Counted from the first letter of the stretch, positions 36,188-45,536 are shown. The stretch: DNA of 64,000 bases from Skermanella mucosa (GCF_016765655.2 NZ_CP086106.1:3468501-3532500), one strand, 5' to 3'. Made by a program: numbers and translations. Notes: generated from the sequence alone by a model not told the origin.

Positions 36188-38260
36188 ATGGGAAGAGTCG
36201 CAGCCACGGTCGCGTCGACGTTCTGCCTGCTCATCGGCATGACACCGACGGCGTTCGCGAGGGATGATCATCGGCACGATGATCGGAAGGATGGACGGGA
36301 CGGCATTGAACGGCAGGTGATCGGCAAGATCCTGCGGGCCGATTACGACGGGTTCAGCGACGACCTGCTGACGGCGGGCCTGGGGGCGGCAGGCTTGGCG
36401 GGAGCGGCGCCCCAGCCGGCGAACCCCTCCTCCCCGACCGCCGAGGAGCTTCGCCGGATCGCGATCTACAACAATTACCGGGCTCTGGTGGACGTGTCGG
36501 CCGGAGGCGGCTACGGCACCTTCTATGGCCCGCTCGTGGAAGTGGACGATAAGTCGAAGGATCGCGACGGGAAGATACCCGGGACGGAGTACCTGGCGCT
36601 GCTGGACGGGGATGATCGCGGCAACTCGCGGGTGACGGTGGCCGTGCAGATCCCGGACAGTTTCCGTCCCGACAGGCCCTGCATGGTGACCGCGACCTCG
36701 TCCGGTTCGCGGGGCGTTTATGGGGCGATCGGCACCGCGGGCGAGTGGGGGCTGAAGAAGGGCTGCGCGGTCGTCTACAACGACAAGGGGACCGGCACCG
36801 GCTTCTTCGACCTGGAGAACGGCAAGGGCTACACGGTCCAGGGCGAGCATGTCGAGGCGTCCCGGTCGGGCAAGCCGCTGAATTTCGAGCCGCGGATTCC
36901 GCAGCGCGAACTGGACCGGTACCTGGAGGACAACCCGGACCGCTGGGCGATCAAGCACGCCCATTCCCGCGAGAACCCCGAGGCGGACTGGGGGACGGAT
37001 ACCCTGCGGTCCGTCCAGCTCGGATTCCATCTGCTGAACCGGCATTTCGCCGGCGAGAAGGATTTCCGGAGGATCACGCCGGACAACACCATCGTCATCG
37101 CGTCGAGCGTGTCCAACGGCGGGGCCGCGGCATTGCGGGCGGCCGAGGAGGACAGGCGGGGCTGGATCGACGGCGTCGCCGTATCGGAGCCGAACGTCAA
37201 TCCGAAGCGGGACCGCTCCTTCAAGATCCAGCAGGGCGACGGTCCGGCCCTGGCGGAGCACGGGCGGCCGCTTTACGACTATATCTCGTACTACACCCTC
37301 TATCAGGGCTGCGCGGCGGCGGTGCCGGGCAACACCCGGGCGCTGCAGGTCTGCACCGACCTGAAGGCGCGCGGGTTGCTGAACGAGGGAACGCCGGCCG
37401 AGGCCCAGGGACTCATCCAGGAATACGGCATCGTGCCGGAACAGAATGCCCTCGCGGCATTATACTGGTCGGCCAATGTCTACCAGTCCGTGACTGTCGC
37501 CTACGCGAACGCCTATTCCAGGGCCAGCGTGACCGACGATCTCTGCGGCTTCTCCTACGCCCATGCCGATGGGACGGACCGGCCCGCTCCCCTGCCCCGC
37601 GCCAATGCCGAGCTTGCCTTCTCGCAGTCCAACGGTGTTCCTCCGATCATCGGCATCCAGCTGATCCGGAACGGCGTTTCGACCACGACGGTCGGCGGGG
37701 CGGCGGCTCCGATGGCGGACGTGGACGGCGCCGCCTGCCTGCGCACCCTGTGGACCGCCGGTGACCGTCACCATTCACGCAGGGGGGGTGACGGAAAAAG
37801 CCCGGCGCGGCGTCTGGCGGAAGGAGTCGAGGAGGTGCTGGCCACGGCCGACCTGCGCGGCAAGCCTGCCGTGATCGTCCACGGTCGGGCCGACGCGCTG
37901 ATCGCGGTCAACCACAGCTCGCGCTCCTACTATGGTTCCGCCCTGAAGCAGAAGCAGAATGTCCGGTACTACGAGGTGACCAACGCCCATCACCTGGACG
38001 CCTTCAACGCGATCCCGGCCCTCGCAGCCGCATACATCCCTCTGCATGTCTACTTCAACGAGGGGTTGGACTATCTGTACGACCATCTGACCAAGGGCGA
38101 CGCGCTGCCGCCTTCCCAGGTCGTCCACACCGTTCCGCGGGGAGTGGGAGCCTCCGGCGTTCCTGCGATCAGCCGGGACAACGTGCCGCCCATCGCGAAG
38201 AAGCCCCGGAAGGAGGACCGCATCACGTTCCGGGAGTCGGTTCTGCGGATACCGAATTGA
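36188..38260 (+). CDS. 3-hydroxybutyrate oligomer hydrolase (secreted)
   Basis: A 690-residue hydrolase that cleaves D-3-hydroxybutyrate oligomers released from PHB. Residues 1-25 form a signal peptide (ATVASTFCLLIGMTPTAFAR), then a His/Asp-rich linker. The family (3HBOH) hallmarks are ATSSGSRGVYGAIGTAGEWG, GCAVVYNDKGTGTGFFDLE, the nucleophile region VIASSVSNGGAAALRAAEED around residue 309, and IDGVAVSEPNVNPK. The C-terminal half has AVIVHGRADALIAVNHSSR (acid) and NAHHLDAFN (His). The ATG at 36188 has CGGGGGGA upstream. With a signal peptide it acts outside the cytoplasm, so it may help use external PHB or oligomers. Confidence 0.88.
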   Translation: MGRVAATVASTFCLLIGMTPTAFARDDHRHDDRKDGRDGIERQVIGKILRADYDGFSDDLLTAGLGAAGLAGAAPQPANPSSPTAEELRRIAIYNNYRALVDVSAGGGYGTFYGPLVEVDDKSKDRDGKIPGTEYLALLDGDDRGNSRVTVAVQIPDSFRPDRPCMVTATSSGSRGVYGAIGTAGEWGLKKGCAVVYNDKGTGTGFFDLENGKGYTVQGEHVEASRSGKPLNFEPRIPQRELDRYLEDNPDRWAIKHAHSRENPEADWGTDTLRSVQLGFHLLNRHFAGEKDFRRITPDNTIVIASSVSNGGAAALRAAEEDRRGWIDGVAVSEPNVNPKRDRSFKIQQGDGPALAEHGRPLYDYISYYTLYQGCAAAVPGNTRALQVCTDLKARGLLNEGTPAEAQGLIQEYGIVPEQNALAALYWSANVYQSVTVAYANAYSRASVTDDLCGFSYAHADGTDRPAPLPRANAELAFSQSNGVPPIIGIQLIRNGVSTTTVGGAAAPMADVDGAACLRTLWTAGDRHHSRRGGDGKSPARRLAEGVEEVLATADLRGKPAVIVHGRADALIAVNHSSRSYYGSALKQKQNVRYYEVTNAHHLDAFNAIPALAAAYIPLHVYFNEGLDYLYDHLTKGDALPPSQVVHTVPRGVGASGVPAISRDNVPPIAKKPRKEDRITFRESVLRIPN

Positions 38261-38283
38261 GGTCCACCACCTGAACGGCGAAA

Positions 38284-38321
38284 GGCCCGGGTCTTACGGC
38301 CCGGGTCTTACGGCCCGGGCC
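38284..38321. repeat. 14-bp direct repeat (2.6 copies) forming a hairpin
   Basis: GGCCCGGG occurs three times, separated by TCTTAC. Because GGCCCGGG is close to self-complementary the block can also fold. It lies between convergent genes (hydroxybutyrate oligomer hydrolase and the PaiB-like gene), a terminator-like position, but no T-run follows. Confidence 0.6.
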
Positions 38322-38343
38322 TCCAGCTAGGTGTGATCCGGCG

Positions 38344-38967
38344 TCAATCCGGGACGAGATCGGCGGCTTCGCGCTCCCGCCCGTCCATGCTTCGGGAGAG
38401 CCCTTCCTTCACGTTGGCCCGATCCTCGGCGGTCCGGTTCTGGCTCATTTTACGCTTGGCCTCGATCCGGGCGATGGGCAGACGGAGACCGACGATGCCA
38501 CGCAGTTGCGCCTGGATGAAATCGGGCGGAGCATCGACGACGGCCCAGGGCCGGGGACGCGGCGCCTCGTGGAGATCGGTCAGGCGCGTGACGACTTCCA
38601 GCAGGCGGTCGGCATCCTCAAAGAACTCGACCGGGCCGTAGGCGTGGACCGCCACGTAGTTCCACGTCGGAACGACCTTTCCGTCCAGGCTTTTGCGTTC
38701 GTACCAGGACGGGGTGACATAGGCATCCGGCCCCATGAAGATCGCCAGGGCATCGCCCGACGGGGCGTCCTTCCACTGGGGGTTGGCCTTGGCGACGTGC
38801 CCGTAGAGCGTGCCCATTTCCCCCTCGCGGCAGTCGAGGAACAAGGGAAGCGGCGTGCATGTCAGTCCGCCGGCCGTGGCCGTGACCAGGTTGGCAAGCT
38901 TGGCGGCTCGCATGGTGTCCTGGATGAATGGCAGGTCGGTCTCGCGGAACGCTGGCGGATTGTACAT
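38344..38967 (-). CDS. PaiB-type FMN-binding protein
   Basis: A 207-residue protein of the PaiB/FMN-binding split-barrel family. It starts MYNPPAFRETDLPFIQDTMR, contains LVTATAGGLTCTPLPLFLD, the conserved HVAKANPQWKDAPSGDALAI, YVTPSWYERKSLDGKVVPTW and NYVAVHAYGPVEFF. In Bacillus PaiB is a negative regulator of sporulation and protease genes; elsewhere the role is unclear. The ATG at 38967 has a strong AAGGAGG upstream. It is the last ordinary chromosomal gene before the integrated element. Confidence 0.9.
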   Translation of the reverse strand: MYNPPAFRETDLPFIQDTMRAAKLANLVTATAGGLTCTPLPLFLDCREGEMGTLYGHVAKANPQWKDAPSGDALAIFMGPDAYVTPSWYERKSLDGKVVPTWNYVAVHAYGPVEFFEDADRLLEVVTRLTDLHEAPRPRPWAVVDAPPDFIQAQLRGIVGLRLPIARIEAKRKMSQNRTAEDRANVKEGLSRSMDGREREAADLVPD

Positions 38968-39049
38968 TCGGGCCTCCTTGACGGGATATAGTCTCCTCGA
39001 AAACCGCTCCGCGGTGAACAGACCGTTTCGGCTTTTTCCTGCCGACACG

Positions 39050-39087
39050 AAAAAGCCGCCGAAACCGGTCAGGTTTCGGCGGCTTTT
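39050..39087 (-). terminator. Intrinsic terminator of the tRNA-fMet gene
   Basis: Read on the minus strand, AAAAGCCGCCGAAACC and GGTTTCGGCGGCTTTT form a 16-bp perfect stem with a 4-5 nt loop, followed by a T-run. It lies just after the tRNA 3' end (39098), so it is the native terminator left on the chromosomal side of the insertion. Confidence 0.88.
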
Positions 39088-39096
39088 CGCTGGGAT

Positions 39097-39146
<50 letters not shown>

Positions 39147-39299
39147 CGGCAACGCCGAACGTAAGTGATTCATCCACAAGGCTTTTTCCAACTCCAACCA
39201 CTTGCTGCTTGTAAATCAGCGTCTTACAGACTCATATCAGACCTAATAATGCCGCTGACGGACACTGGGTGCCGATTTGCGGACGGACACAATGCGGAC

Positions 39300-40469
39300 A
39301 TGGCTCACATGCCGATCAGGATCACCGACAAGCTGGTCAGGGACCTCCCGTCGCCGGCCAAGGGCAACATCATCACCTATGACACCGACGTCAAGGGCTT
39401 TGGCGTGCGCATCACCGCCGCCGGTGCGCGTGCCTTCATTCTCAACTACCGGACCGGGGGCGTCGAGCGTCGCATCACGATCGGCAGCTATCCGGACTGG
39501 TCGGTCGCCGCCGCTCGGGACCGCGCCCGCGAACTCAAGCGCGAAGTCGACCGCGGCAATGACCCGATGGGAGAACGGCACGACGACCGGGCGACCGCCA
39601 CCGTCCACGATCTTTGGCTCAGATACGAGCGGGAGCACCTCCCCCACAAGGCGCCGCGGGCGCAAGCGGACGATCGGGCGATGTTCCGCGACTACATCCT
39701 GCCCAATCTCGGTCGGATGAAGGTCAAGGACGTGCGCCCAACCGACATCGATGCGCTTCATCGTGCGATCAGCGCGCGTCGGAAGATCCGCGCCAACCGT
39801 GTCATCGAGGTGCTGAGCAAGGCGTTTTCGCTCGCCATCCGGTGGGAATGGCGGCCCGACAATCCGTGCGACGGGGTGCGTCACAACCCCGAGGAGCCCC
39901 GAAGCCGGTACCTGCGTCCGGATGAACTGGCCAGGCTCTCTGCCGCCCTGGACGGGCATTCCGAGCAGACCTCCGCGGACGCGATCCGGCTGATGCTGCT
40001 GACGGGCGCGCGACGCGGGGAGGTGCTCGGGGCGACCTGGTCCATGTTCGACCTTGAGCATGGGATCTGGATCAAACCCTCGGCCCACACCAAGCAGCGT
40101 CGCGAGCACCGGGTTCCGATCTCGGGGGCGGCCATCGACCTGCTACGCCGGCTGCTCGCGACGACCACAGGCCCTTACCTATTCCCGGGTCGCAATGGCA
40201 GTCACCTCACCGACATCAAGAAGACTTGGCAAGCGGTGCGGAGCGCGGCCGGCCTGCCAGACGTGCGGCTGCACGATCTCCGCCATACCTATGCCAGTCT
40301 GCTGGTTTCGGCTGGACAGTCGCTGCCGATCATCGGTGCCCTGCTCGGCCACACTCAGCCCCAGACTACCGCCCGCTATGCACACCTGATGGATGATCCG
40401 CTACGCGCCGCAACTGAACACGTCGGCTCCCTGCTGATCGGCATCCGAACGTCGGCAACGTCGGAATGA
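39300..40469 (+). CDS. Tyrosine-type site-specific integrase
   Basis: A phage/island integrase of about 389 residues, with the DUF4102-like N-terminal arm domain (ITYDTDVKGFGVRITAAGAR), the core-binding domain (about residues 105-185) and the catalytic domain. Catalytic residues: Arg in LLTGARRGEVLGATW, Lys in SAHTKQRREHRVPI, HxxR in LHDLRHTYASLLVS, and His plus Tyr in LLGHTQPQTTARYAHL. The start is uncertain: ATG 39300, ATG 39309 or an upstream ATG at 39249; no clear ribosome site decides. It reads away from the tRNA half-site 150 bp upstream and presumably catalysed the insertion there. Confidence 0.92.
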   Translation: MAHMPIRITDKLVRDLPSPAKGNIITYDTDVKGFGVRITAAGARAFILNYRTGGVERRITIGSYPDWSVAAARDRARELKREVDRGNDPMGERHDDRATATVHDLWLRYEREHLPHKAPRAQADDRAMFRDYILPNLGRMKVKDVRPTDIDALHRAISARRKIRANRVIEVLSKAFSLAIRWEWRPDNPCDGVRHNPEEPRSRYLRPDELARLSAALDGHSEQTSADAIRLMLLTGARRGEVLGATWSMFDLEHGIWIKPSAHTKQRREHRVPISGAAIDLLRRLLATTTGPYLFPGRNGSHLTDIKKTWQAVRSAAGLPDVRLHDLRHTYASLLVSAGQSLPIIGALLGHTQPQTTARYAHLMDDPLRAATEHVGSLLIGIRTSATSE

Positions 40470-40527
40470 AACTCCTTGGATGCTGAGCTATCATCACGCT
40501 TCGGCACCAATAAGCAGGTAGAAAGTA

Positions 40528-41130
40528 ATGAAACCGAAATACTTGAAGGAGTGGCTGTCGCTGCCGGAGGCAATCGAACTCGTCGGCGGTGATGCCATGG
40601 GCCTTGAACTGGCAGTTCAAGACGGGAAAATAACACCTCAGATATCCGGTGCCGGTGGCGTGCCGGTCTACTTGGTGGACGCACGCACGCGTCCGACAGC
40701 ACGCCTAGATCCGACACGAGATCTTATTCTCATCAAGGACACCTATGCGCCTTGGGCAAAGGACATCGAGTATCCCTCCCCGAAATTTTCCCGTTCGGAA
40801 ATCGCCAGCGTCTTCGGTTTTCACCCAACAACTCCACCGGATTCCGCAGCACAACCCGCACCCAAAAAGCGCCTGCTGAACGCAGGTGGTCGCCCGCCGA
40901 AAACCAATTGGCATCCCATCGACATGTATATTGTCGCTATAGTATTCGACAACAGCTTCCCAGAGAGTCAAGAAGCAGTTTCAGAGATAACGGATCGGGT
41001 TGTGGAATACGTTGATGACACATTCAGGGGCGAGTTGCCCGGACGTGAAGAGATCCAGAGCCGAGTTATAAAGATCCTGGATGACTTTCATGACGCGGTG
41101 AGTCACGCCCGAGGCGAGACGTACTCCTGA
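40528..41130 (+). CDS. Mobile-element hypothetical protein with GRPPK...LPE C-terminal motif
   Basis: A 200-residue protein directly downstream of the integrase. The N-terminal part (YLKEWLSLPEAIELVGGDAM) looks like a small helical, possibly DNA-binding, region. The C-terminal part contains AGGRPPKTNWHPIDMYIVAI, then FPESQEAVSEITDRVVEYVD and PGREEIQSRVIKILDDFHDA. That pattern (GRPPK, about 30 residues, LPE/SQ-type helix, then a final helix with S-x-I-x-R) recurs in many alphaproteobacterial phage and island proteins of unknown function. An intrinsic terminator overlaps its stop codon. Confidence 0.7.
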   Translation: MKPKYLKEWLSLPEAIELVGGDAMGLELAVQDGKITPQISGAGGVPVYLVDARTRPTARLDPTRDLILIKDTYAPWAKDIEYPSPKFSRSEIASVFGFHPTTPPDSAAQPAPKKRLLNAGGRPPKTNWHPIDMYIVAIVFDNSFPESQEAVSEITDRVVEYVDDTFRGELPGREEIQSRVIKILDDFHDAVSHARGETYS

Positions 41131-41154
41131 AAACCTGGGTTTTCCGGTTTTTTT
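41129..41154 (+). terminator. Rho-independent terminator overlapping the 40528-41130 gene's stop codon
   Basis: GAAAACC-TG-GGTTTTC, a 7-bp stem with a tight loop, then CGG and seven T's. The stem begins in the TGA stop codon of the preceding gene, an economical arrangement common in phages and their satellites. Confidence 0.8.
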
Positions 41155-41232
41155 CGCGACGCATCGGCATCTGAGGTTCTCTGGGTTCCAGTGACGGCGA
41201 TCGTCGTCGTCTGGAACCAGAAGGATACAGAT

Positions 41233-41568
41233 ATGCCGCAGAGTGTTTTCAGTGGAATAGATCAGCCGACAGTGATCCCCGCCACTGACGGTGAGCCGCA
41301 GGCTACCAGCCGAGGCAAGCTTGGGCGACATGCGCTCGATGAACATCTCACCCTCGGTGAATATGTCACTCCGGATCAACTCGCCCAACATCTTGAGGTG
41401 TCCGTACGCACGCTGAGCCGGTGGCATGCCCGGCGCATCGGCCCGCCGCGTTGCTCGGTCGGCAAGCTCATCCTGTATCGCGTTACCGCGGTGCGCGCTT
41501 GGATGGTCGAGCGCGAGTTCACACCGGTTACTCCCGCTATGCGCCGCTCTGCCGGGGGGCACCGTTGA
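41233..41568 (+). CDS. AlpA/excisionase-like HTH protein
   Basis: A 111-residue protein whose second half is a MerR-type (HTH_17) domain: LGEYVTPDQLAQHLEVSVRT, then LSRWHARRIGPPRCSVGKLI and YRVTAVRAWMVERE. This is the fold of excisionases and AlpA-type activators, which control excision or replication genes of integrated elements. AAGGATACAG precedes the ATG at 41233. Its TGA overlaps the ATG of the primase gene (TGATG), so the two are translationally coupled. Confidence 0.8.
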   Translation: MPQSVFSGIDQPTVIPATDGEPQATSRGKLGRHALDEHLTLGEYVTPDQLAQHLEVSVRTLSRWHARRIGPPRCSVGKLILYRVTAVRAWMVEREFTPVTPAMRRSAGGHR

Positions 41569-44210
41569 TGATGTCGGCCGAAAATGATCTTCACGGCGCC
41601 GACGATGAGCTAAACTCCAGCGGTTGCGCCGATATGCCGCTGGAAGCGGACCGCGATCAGGTTACACGCTTTGTGGACGCGTTGTTCCGGTATGCCGACG
41701 AAGGCACCTACGTCAGCCTGCGCTCATACCACGAGGGCAGCAATAAGGTGTTCAGCATCACGCCAGTCGCGCTGACCCATGATCACACAGGGCTGATCGA
41801 TACAATCTGTCGCGAAATATGCGTGGCCGCGAGTGCCCCCATGCCGGTCGTGTTCTGCCCGCCGGTCGCAACCTTCTGGAACGATGATCCGGCGGAACGC
41901 TGGCGGGCGCGGCAGGAGGACCTGCGAAATGGCCTGGCTCTCTCCGTCGAATGTGACCGGCAACCGCAGGAGGCGCGGCGTATACTGGAGGCACTGTTGG
42001 GTCCCGCCACTGTCGTCGTGCGCTCTGGTGGGACCTGGGTCGATCCGCAGACCGGCGAAGTGCAGGACAAGCTTCACCTACACTGGAGGCTGACCGAACC
42101 GACCCGCGCAGCCGAAGACCATGCCAAACTCCGGCTGGCGCGCCAGATGGCGACGGCATTGGCTGGGGCTGATACGTCAAATGTTCCGATTGTTCACGCG
42201 ATCCGCTGGGCGGGATCCTGGCATCGCAAGCATGAGCCACGACTGGCCAAGATCGTCAAATTGACTGAGTCGGCCGAAATCGAGCTGCCGGATGCACTTG
42301 AGCTTTTGGAAGAGGCCGTAAGAGTTGCCGGTATCGACACGGTTTCCAAGAAGCCGCATGGGAGTCCCGGCGACGGTCGTACCGACCGTCGCGGAACCGA
42401 CGGGTTGGTGAAGGATTTGCTCACCGGTGAGATCCAGCACGCCAGCATAGTCAGTCTTGCCATGCGATTCCTGGTGGCCGGCATGCCGGATGGCCAAGCT
42501 GTACTGACGCTGCGGGGTTTCATGGAAGCCATTCCTGAAGACCGGCGGAGTACGGCCGCTGAGGCGAACCGCTGGCAGGCGCGCTACGACGACATCCCGC
42601 GAGCTGTCCGCACGGCACGGGCGAAGCTTGGCCGGCAATCGGCAGCTTCGGAATCGGCGTCTACTTCTCATGGCCCAACGGTCAATGGCAGGCCTGTAGC
42701 TGACTTCGAGGGGCCATCGGCTGGTACCGGGACGATGCCGGGACAGGACAATGCTCCGGCTGAGGACGATTCGGCATGCGACCGTGATGCCAAGGCGACG
42801 GCAAACGCGTCAACCGGCGAGTACAGCAGTCGGTCGACCGAGGCTCAGGAAAGGGTGTACGAGCATTTCGGCGCGGGTGCTGACGGTGAACCCATCGAGT
42901 TCAGCGACGAGGCTCTGGCCCTTGAGTTCACCGAACGCCATGCCGAACACCTGCGCTTCGTACCGGGATGGGGCACGTGGTTGGAATGGGACGGCACCCG
43001 CTGGGCGCGGGACGAGATCAATCGGGTCTTCATGCACGCCCGCACCCTCTGCCGCGCCGTCTCGGAACGAGCCAACGATGAGATCGAAGACGAGAAGTCT
43101 GCCGCCAAGATCGCGTCCAAGGTTGCCAGCCGCAGTGTCGTGACCAGCGTGGTCAAGCTGGCCGAAGCCGACCCGCGCCATGCCCGAACCGCAGCCATCT
43201 GGGATGCCGATCCGTGGGCGCTCAACACGCCGGGCGGCATCGTCGATCTGCGCACCGGCGCACTGAACCGGCATGATCCTCGTGCGCATTGCACCAAGCG
43301 AACCGCCGTCGCGCCGGCGGAAGGCTGTCCGCAGTGGCTGACCTTCCTGGATGAGGTAACTGGCGGCAACCCAGATATCCAAGCGTACCTAAGGCGGATC
43401 GCTGGCTACTGTCTAACCGGCTCGGTCAGCGAGCATGCCCTCTTCTTCCTCCATGGTCCCGGCGGCAACGGCAAGGGCGTGCTCAGCAACACGATGACCG
43501 ACATTTCCGGCGACTATGCGACCGTCGCCAGTATGGACACTTTCACCGCCAGTCAGATCGACCGGCATCCTACCGACATGGCCATGCTGCGGGGCGCACG
43601 CCTGGTCACCGCGCAGGAAACGGAGGAAGGCCGGTGCTGGGCGGAGTCCAAGATCAAGTCTCTGACCGGCGGCGATCCGGTGACCGCCCGGTTCATGCGC
43701 CAGGATTTCTTCACCTACCAGCCTACCTTCAAGCTGGTCATCGTAGGCAATCACCGCCCTGGGATACGCAATGTCGACGACGCCATGCGGCGGCGCCTGC
43801 ACCTGATCCCGTTCACCTACAAACCACGGAGGCCCGACAAGGATCTGCCGGACCGCCTCAAAGCCGAACGGCCGGGCATTCTCGCCTGGGCAGTTCAGGG
43901 TTGCCTGGAATGGCAGCGGGTGGGACTGGCTCCGCCCGCCAGCATCACAAACGCCACGGCGGAGTACCTGGCCGATGAGGACGCGGTTGGGCTCTGGTTG
44001 AGTGAACGATGCCTGATCGCGTCACACGTCACCAGTACGACCCACGACCTGTTCGCCAACTGGCGGGGGTGGGCCGAGGCGGCCGGCGAGCACGTGGGGT
44101 CGATGAAGCGGCTGGCGCAGATCCTGATCCAGCGCGGCTATGAGCGGTGGCAAGATCCGCGCACCCGGCAGAAGGGCTTTCGCGGTCTTTGCCCGCGGCT
44201 CCTTCCATAG
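41568..44210 (+). CDS. P4-family phage/plasmid primase-helicase
   Basis: A replication protein of about 880 residues. The N-terminal half resembles a primase/RepB-like fold: FVDALFRYADEGTYVSLRSY, GLALSVECDRQPQEARRILE, and HLHWRLTEPT plus HAIRWAGSWHRKHEPRLAKI. After a variable, low-complexity linker (about 400-480) come the D5-type N-terminal domain (FVPGWGTWLEWDGTRWARDE) and an SF3 helicase core with Walker A GPGGNGKGVLSNTM, then ATVASMDTFTASQIDRHPTD and Walker B-like RGARLVTAQETEEGRCWAES. The final part (LFANWRGWAEAAGEHVGSMK) is a winged-helix domain that may bind the origin. Start ATG 41568 (a second ATG follows at 41571). Confidence 0.9.
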   Translation: MMSAENDLHGADDELNSSGCADMPLEADRDQVTRFVDALFRYADEGTYVSLRSYHEGSNKVFSITPVALTHDHTGLIDTICREICVAASAPMPVVFCPPVATFWNDDPAERWRARQEDLRNGLALSVECDRQPQEARRILEALLGPATVVVRSGGTWVDPQTGEVQDKLHLHWRLTEPTRAAEDHAKLRLARQMATALAGADTSNVPIVHAIRWAGSWHRKHEPRLAKIVKLTESAEIELPDALELLEEAVRVAGIDTVSKKPHGSPGDGRTDRRGTDGLVKDLLTGEIQHASIVSLAMRFLVAGMPDGQAVLTLRGFMEAIPEDRRSTAAEANRWQARYDDIPRAVRTARAKLGRQSAASESASTSHGPTVNGRPVADFEGPSAGTGTMPGQDNAPAEDDSACDRDAKATANASTGEYSSRSTEAQERVYEHFGAGADGEPIEFSDEALALEFTERHAEHLRFVPGWGTWLEWDGTRWARDEINRVFMHARTLCRAVSERANDEIEDEKSAAKIASKVASRSVVTSVVKLAEADPRHARTAAIWDADPWALNTPGGIVDLRTGALNRHDPRAHCTKRTAVAPAEGCPQWLTFLDEVTGGNPDIQAYLRRIAGYCLTGSVSEHALFFLHGPGGNGKGVLSNTMTDISGDYATVASMDTFTASQIDRHPTDMAMLRGARLVTAQETEEGRCWAESKIKSLTGGDPVTARFMRQDFFTYQPTFKLVIVGNHRPGIRNVDDAMRRRLHLIPFTYKPRRPDKDLPDRLKAERPGILAWAVQGCLEWQRVGLAPPASITNATAEYLADEDAVGLWLSERCLIASHVTSTTHDLFANWRGWAEAAGEHVGSMKRLAQILIQRGYERWQDPRTRQKGFRGLCPRLLP

Positions 44211-44724
44211 CCGATCAACGCCGTTCGTAGAGCTCGAATGCCCCTGAAGCTAGCCATGAAACTCAAGACAGCTCGGCACGCCCGTGTGCGAAACGATCGA
44301 ACGGATTCTCCAGTTAATGCGCCTCACGCGCGCATGCATGTAGAGAAGAGAATAGGAAAAATCGTTTCGATCGTTTCGCACGATCTGTCCGAACTTGGCT
44401 CAAGTGGTATCAATGACATCCAAACACTCACGAGCATATAGCTCGCTAAAAGAAATCCACTTGACCTCTCTTCAAGGAGGGTCCAGCCGAATGGTCGAGA
44501 CAGGACACCCTCTACCCTTAAGGATCAATCAAGTACACCGGCACACACTGTTCCCCTTCTGGCTCAGTTGAAGCCGTTCGCCATCAAGGCGTCTCCTTGA
44601 CATTATTGGTCGCCTAACCACAGGCAACCATGCCGACCTACACAGCTTACGGCACCGCCAGCACCCGCTCTGGTCACCCTTCGAGACCAAGCTTCAAATT
44701 TACAATCTAAATAGGAAATCAACG
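44211..44724. other. Non-coding region after the primase gene, candidate replication origin
   Basis: 514 bases without a credible gene. The left part holds an inverted-repeat/iteron cluster at 44286-44381. The rest is AT-richer than the flanking genes and shows no other strong motif that I can support. An AAGGAGGGTCC sequence at 44475-44485 resembles a ribosome site but no good start codon or open frame follows. Confidence 0.5.
44286..44381. repeat. 16-bp perfect inverted repeat with iterated ATCGTTTCG motif
   Basis: GTGCGAAACGATCGAA at 44286-44301 is exactly inverted at 44366-44381. Within this, the 9-mer ATCGTTTCG occurs twice in tandem at 44361-44378 and once inverted (CGAAACGAT) at 44289-44297. 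The cluster begins 76 bp after the P4-type primase gene. P4 alpha protein binds iterons at its origin and at crr, so this could be the replication origin of the element; that is inference. Confidence 0.6.
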
Positions 44725-45192
44725 ATGAACACCGCAACTACTTCGGATAAGATCTCGGCCCCCTGGCGGACAGCTTCACGTCAGATCCCCCACTGTTTCA
44801 ATCATCGAATAGCTGATCGAATAAATTCGCGTCGCAAACAACAGTTATACGCGGTCATTGAGATCGGCCGTGATCTATTGTTGGTTGAGGAGGAAATCGG
44901 GGCTAGGCAGTTCGGTGAATGGCTGCAAGCTCATTGTCACATTGATGAGAAAGCCGCACGGAGATACATGCGTTTCGCCAAAAGGTTTGGCGATAAACTT
45001 GAGGTCATTTCGGAACTGCCGGATTCAATCCTTTACAAGCTTGGGGCAGGCGTGACTCCGGAGGAAGTGGCGCGTGTGGTCCTGGCTTATTTCGAGGCCG
45101 GTTGGCCTCTTCCACCTAACGAAATTGATCGTCTGATAAGAGAGCGCAGAGCTGAACTTCATGCTCGATACCTGGACGACATAATCGGATGA
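44725..45192 (+). CDS. DUF3102 domain protein, first copy
   Basis: A 155-residue protein of the DUF3102 type: YAVIEIGRDLLLVEEEIGAR, then QFGEWLQAHCHIDEKAARRY and MRFAKRFGDKLEVISELPDS with YKLGAGVTPEEVARVV. These proteins are common in phages, plasmids and islands; the helical core is predicted to bind DNA, with no proven role. Codon use is clearly more AT-rich than the chromosome. Its stop overlaps the next start (ATGATG). Confidence 0.82.
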   Translation: MNTATTSDKISAPWRTASRQIPHCFNHRIADRINSRRKQQLYAVIEIGRDLLLVEEEIGARQFGEWLQAHCHIDEKAARRYMRFAKRFGDKLEVISELPDSILYKLGAGVTPEEVARVVLAYFEAGWPLPPNEIDRLIRERRAELHARYLDDIIG

Positions 45193-45536
45193 TGCAAATG
45201 ATCCTGCCTCAGCCGAAAGAACCTGCCCCCGGATCAGTTGGCCGCCCGTCGATCTGGACACACGCGCCAGCAGGCGTGAGCGTCACCGCCCCAAGGATCC
45301 TTCATGCACTCAGCGCCTGTCAGCCCGGTGAACGGCTGATGCATGGTTGGCGTGAGGTGGGACGGATCGGCAGGACCGGCATCCCACTGCCCACATTCCA
45401 CTATCGTCTTGATGATGAGTGCTCTTCGGCGCTGATCGGGCAACATGGTGAGGTATTCCGGAAGCGGTTCACATGGGCCGGCATGGTGCAAGGCCTTCAG
45501 CCGGTGCGACTCATACCGCCCAAGCGCGAGCCCTGA
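45189..45536 (+). CDS. Small hypothetical protein coupled to DUF3102
   Basis: A 115-residue frame whose ATG overlaps the DUF3102 stop codon by 4 bp. It reads MMQMILPQPKEPAPGSVGRP..., with a central RYESH-free, Trp- and Arg-containing region (GERLMHGWREVGRIGRTGIP) and a C-terminus RFTWAGMVQGLQPVRLIPPK. Repeats of the word 'GW/GM' suggest a small beta-rich fold. No family is recognised; the coupling is the main support that it is translated. Confidence 0.55.
   Translation: MMQMILPQPKEPAPGSVGRPSIWTHAPAGVSVTAPRILHALSACQPGERLMHGWREVGRIGRTGIPLPTFHYRLDDECSSALIGQHGEVFRKRFTWAGMVQGLQPVRLIPPKREP

Noticed and set aside
38284-38321. Repeat block as a Rho-independent terminator
   Set aside because: It can fold but has no T-run on either strand, so I list it only as a repeat.
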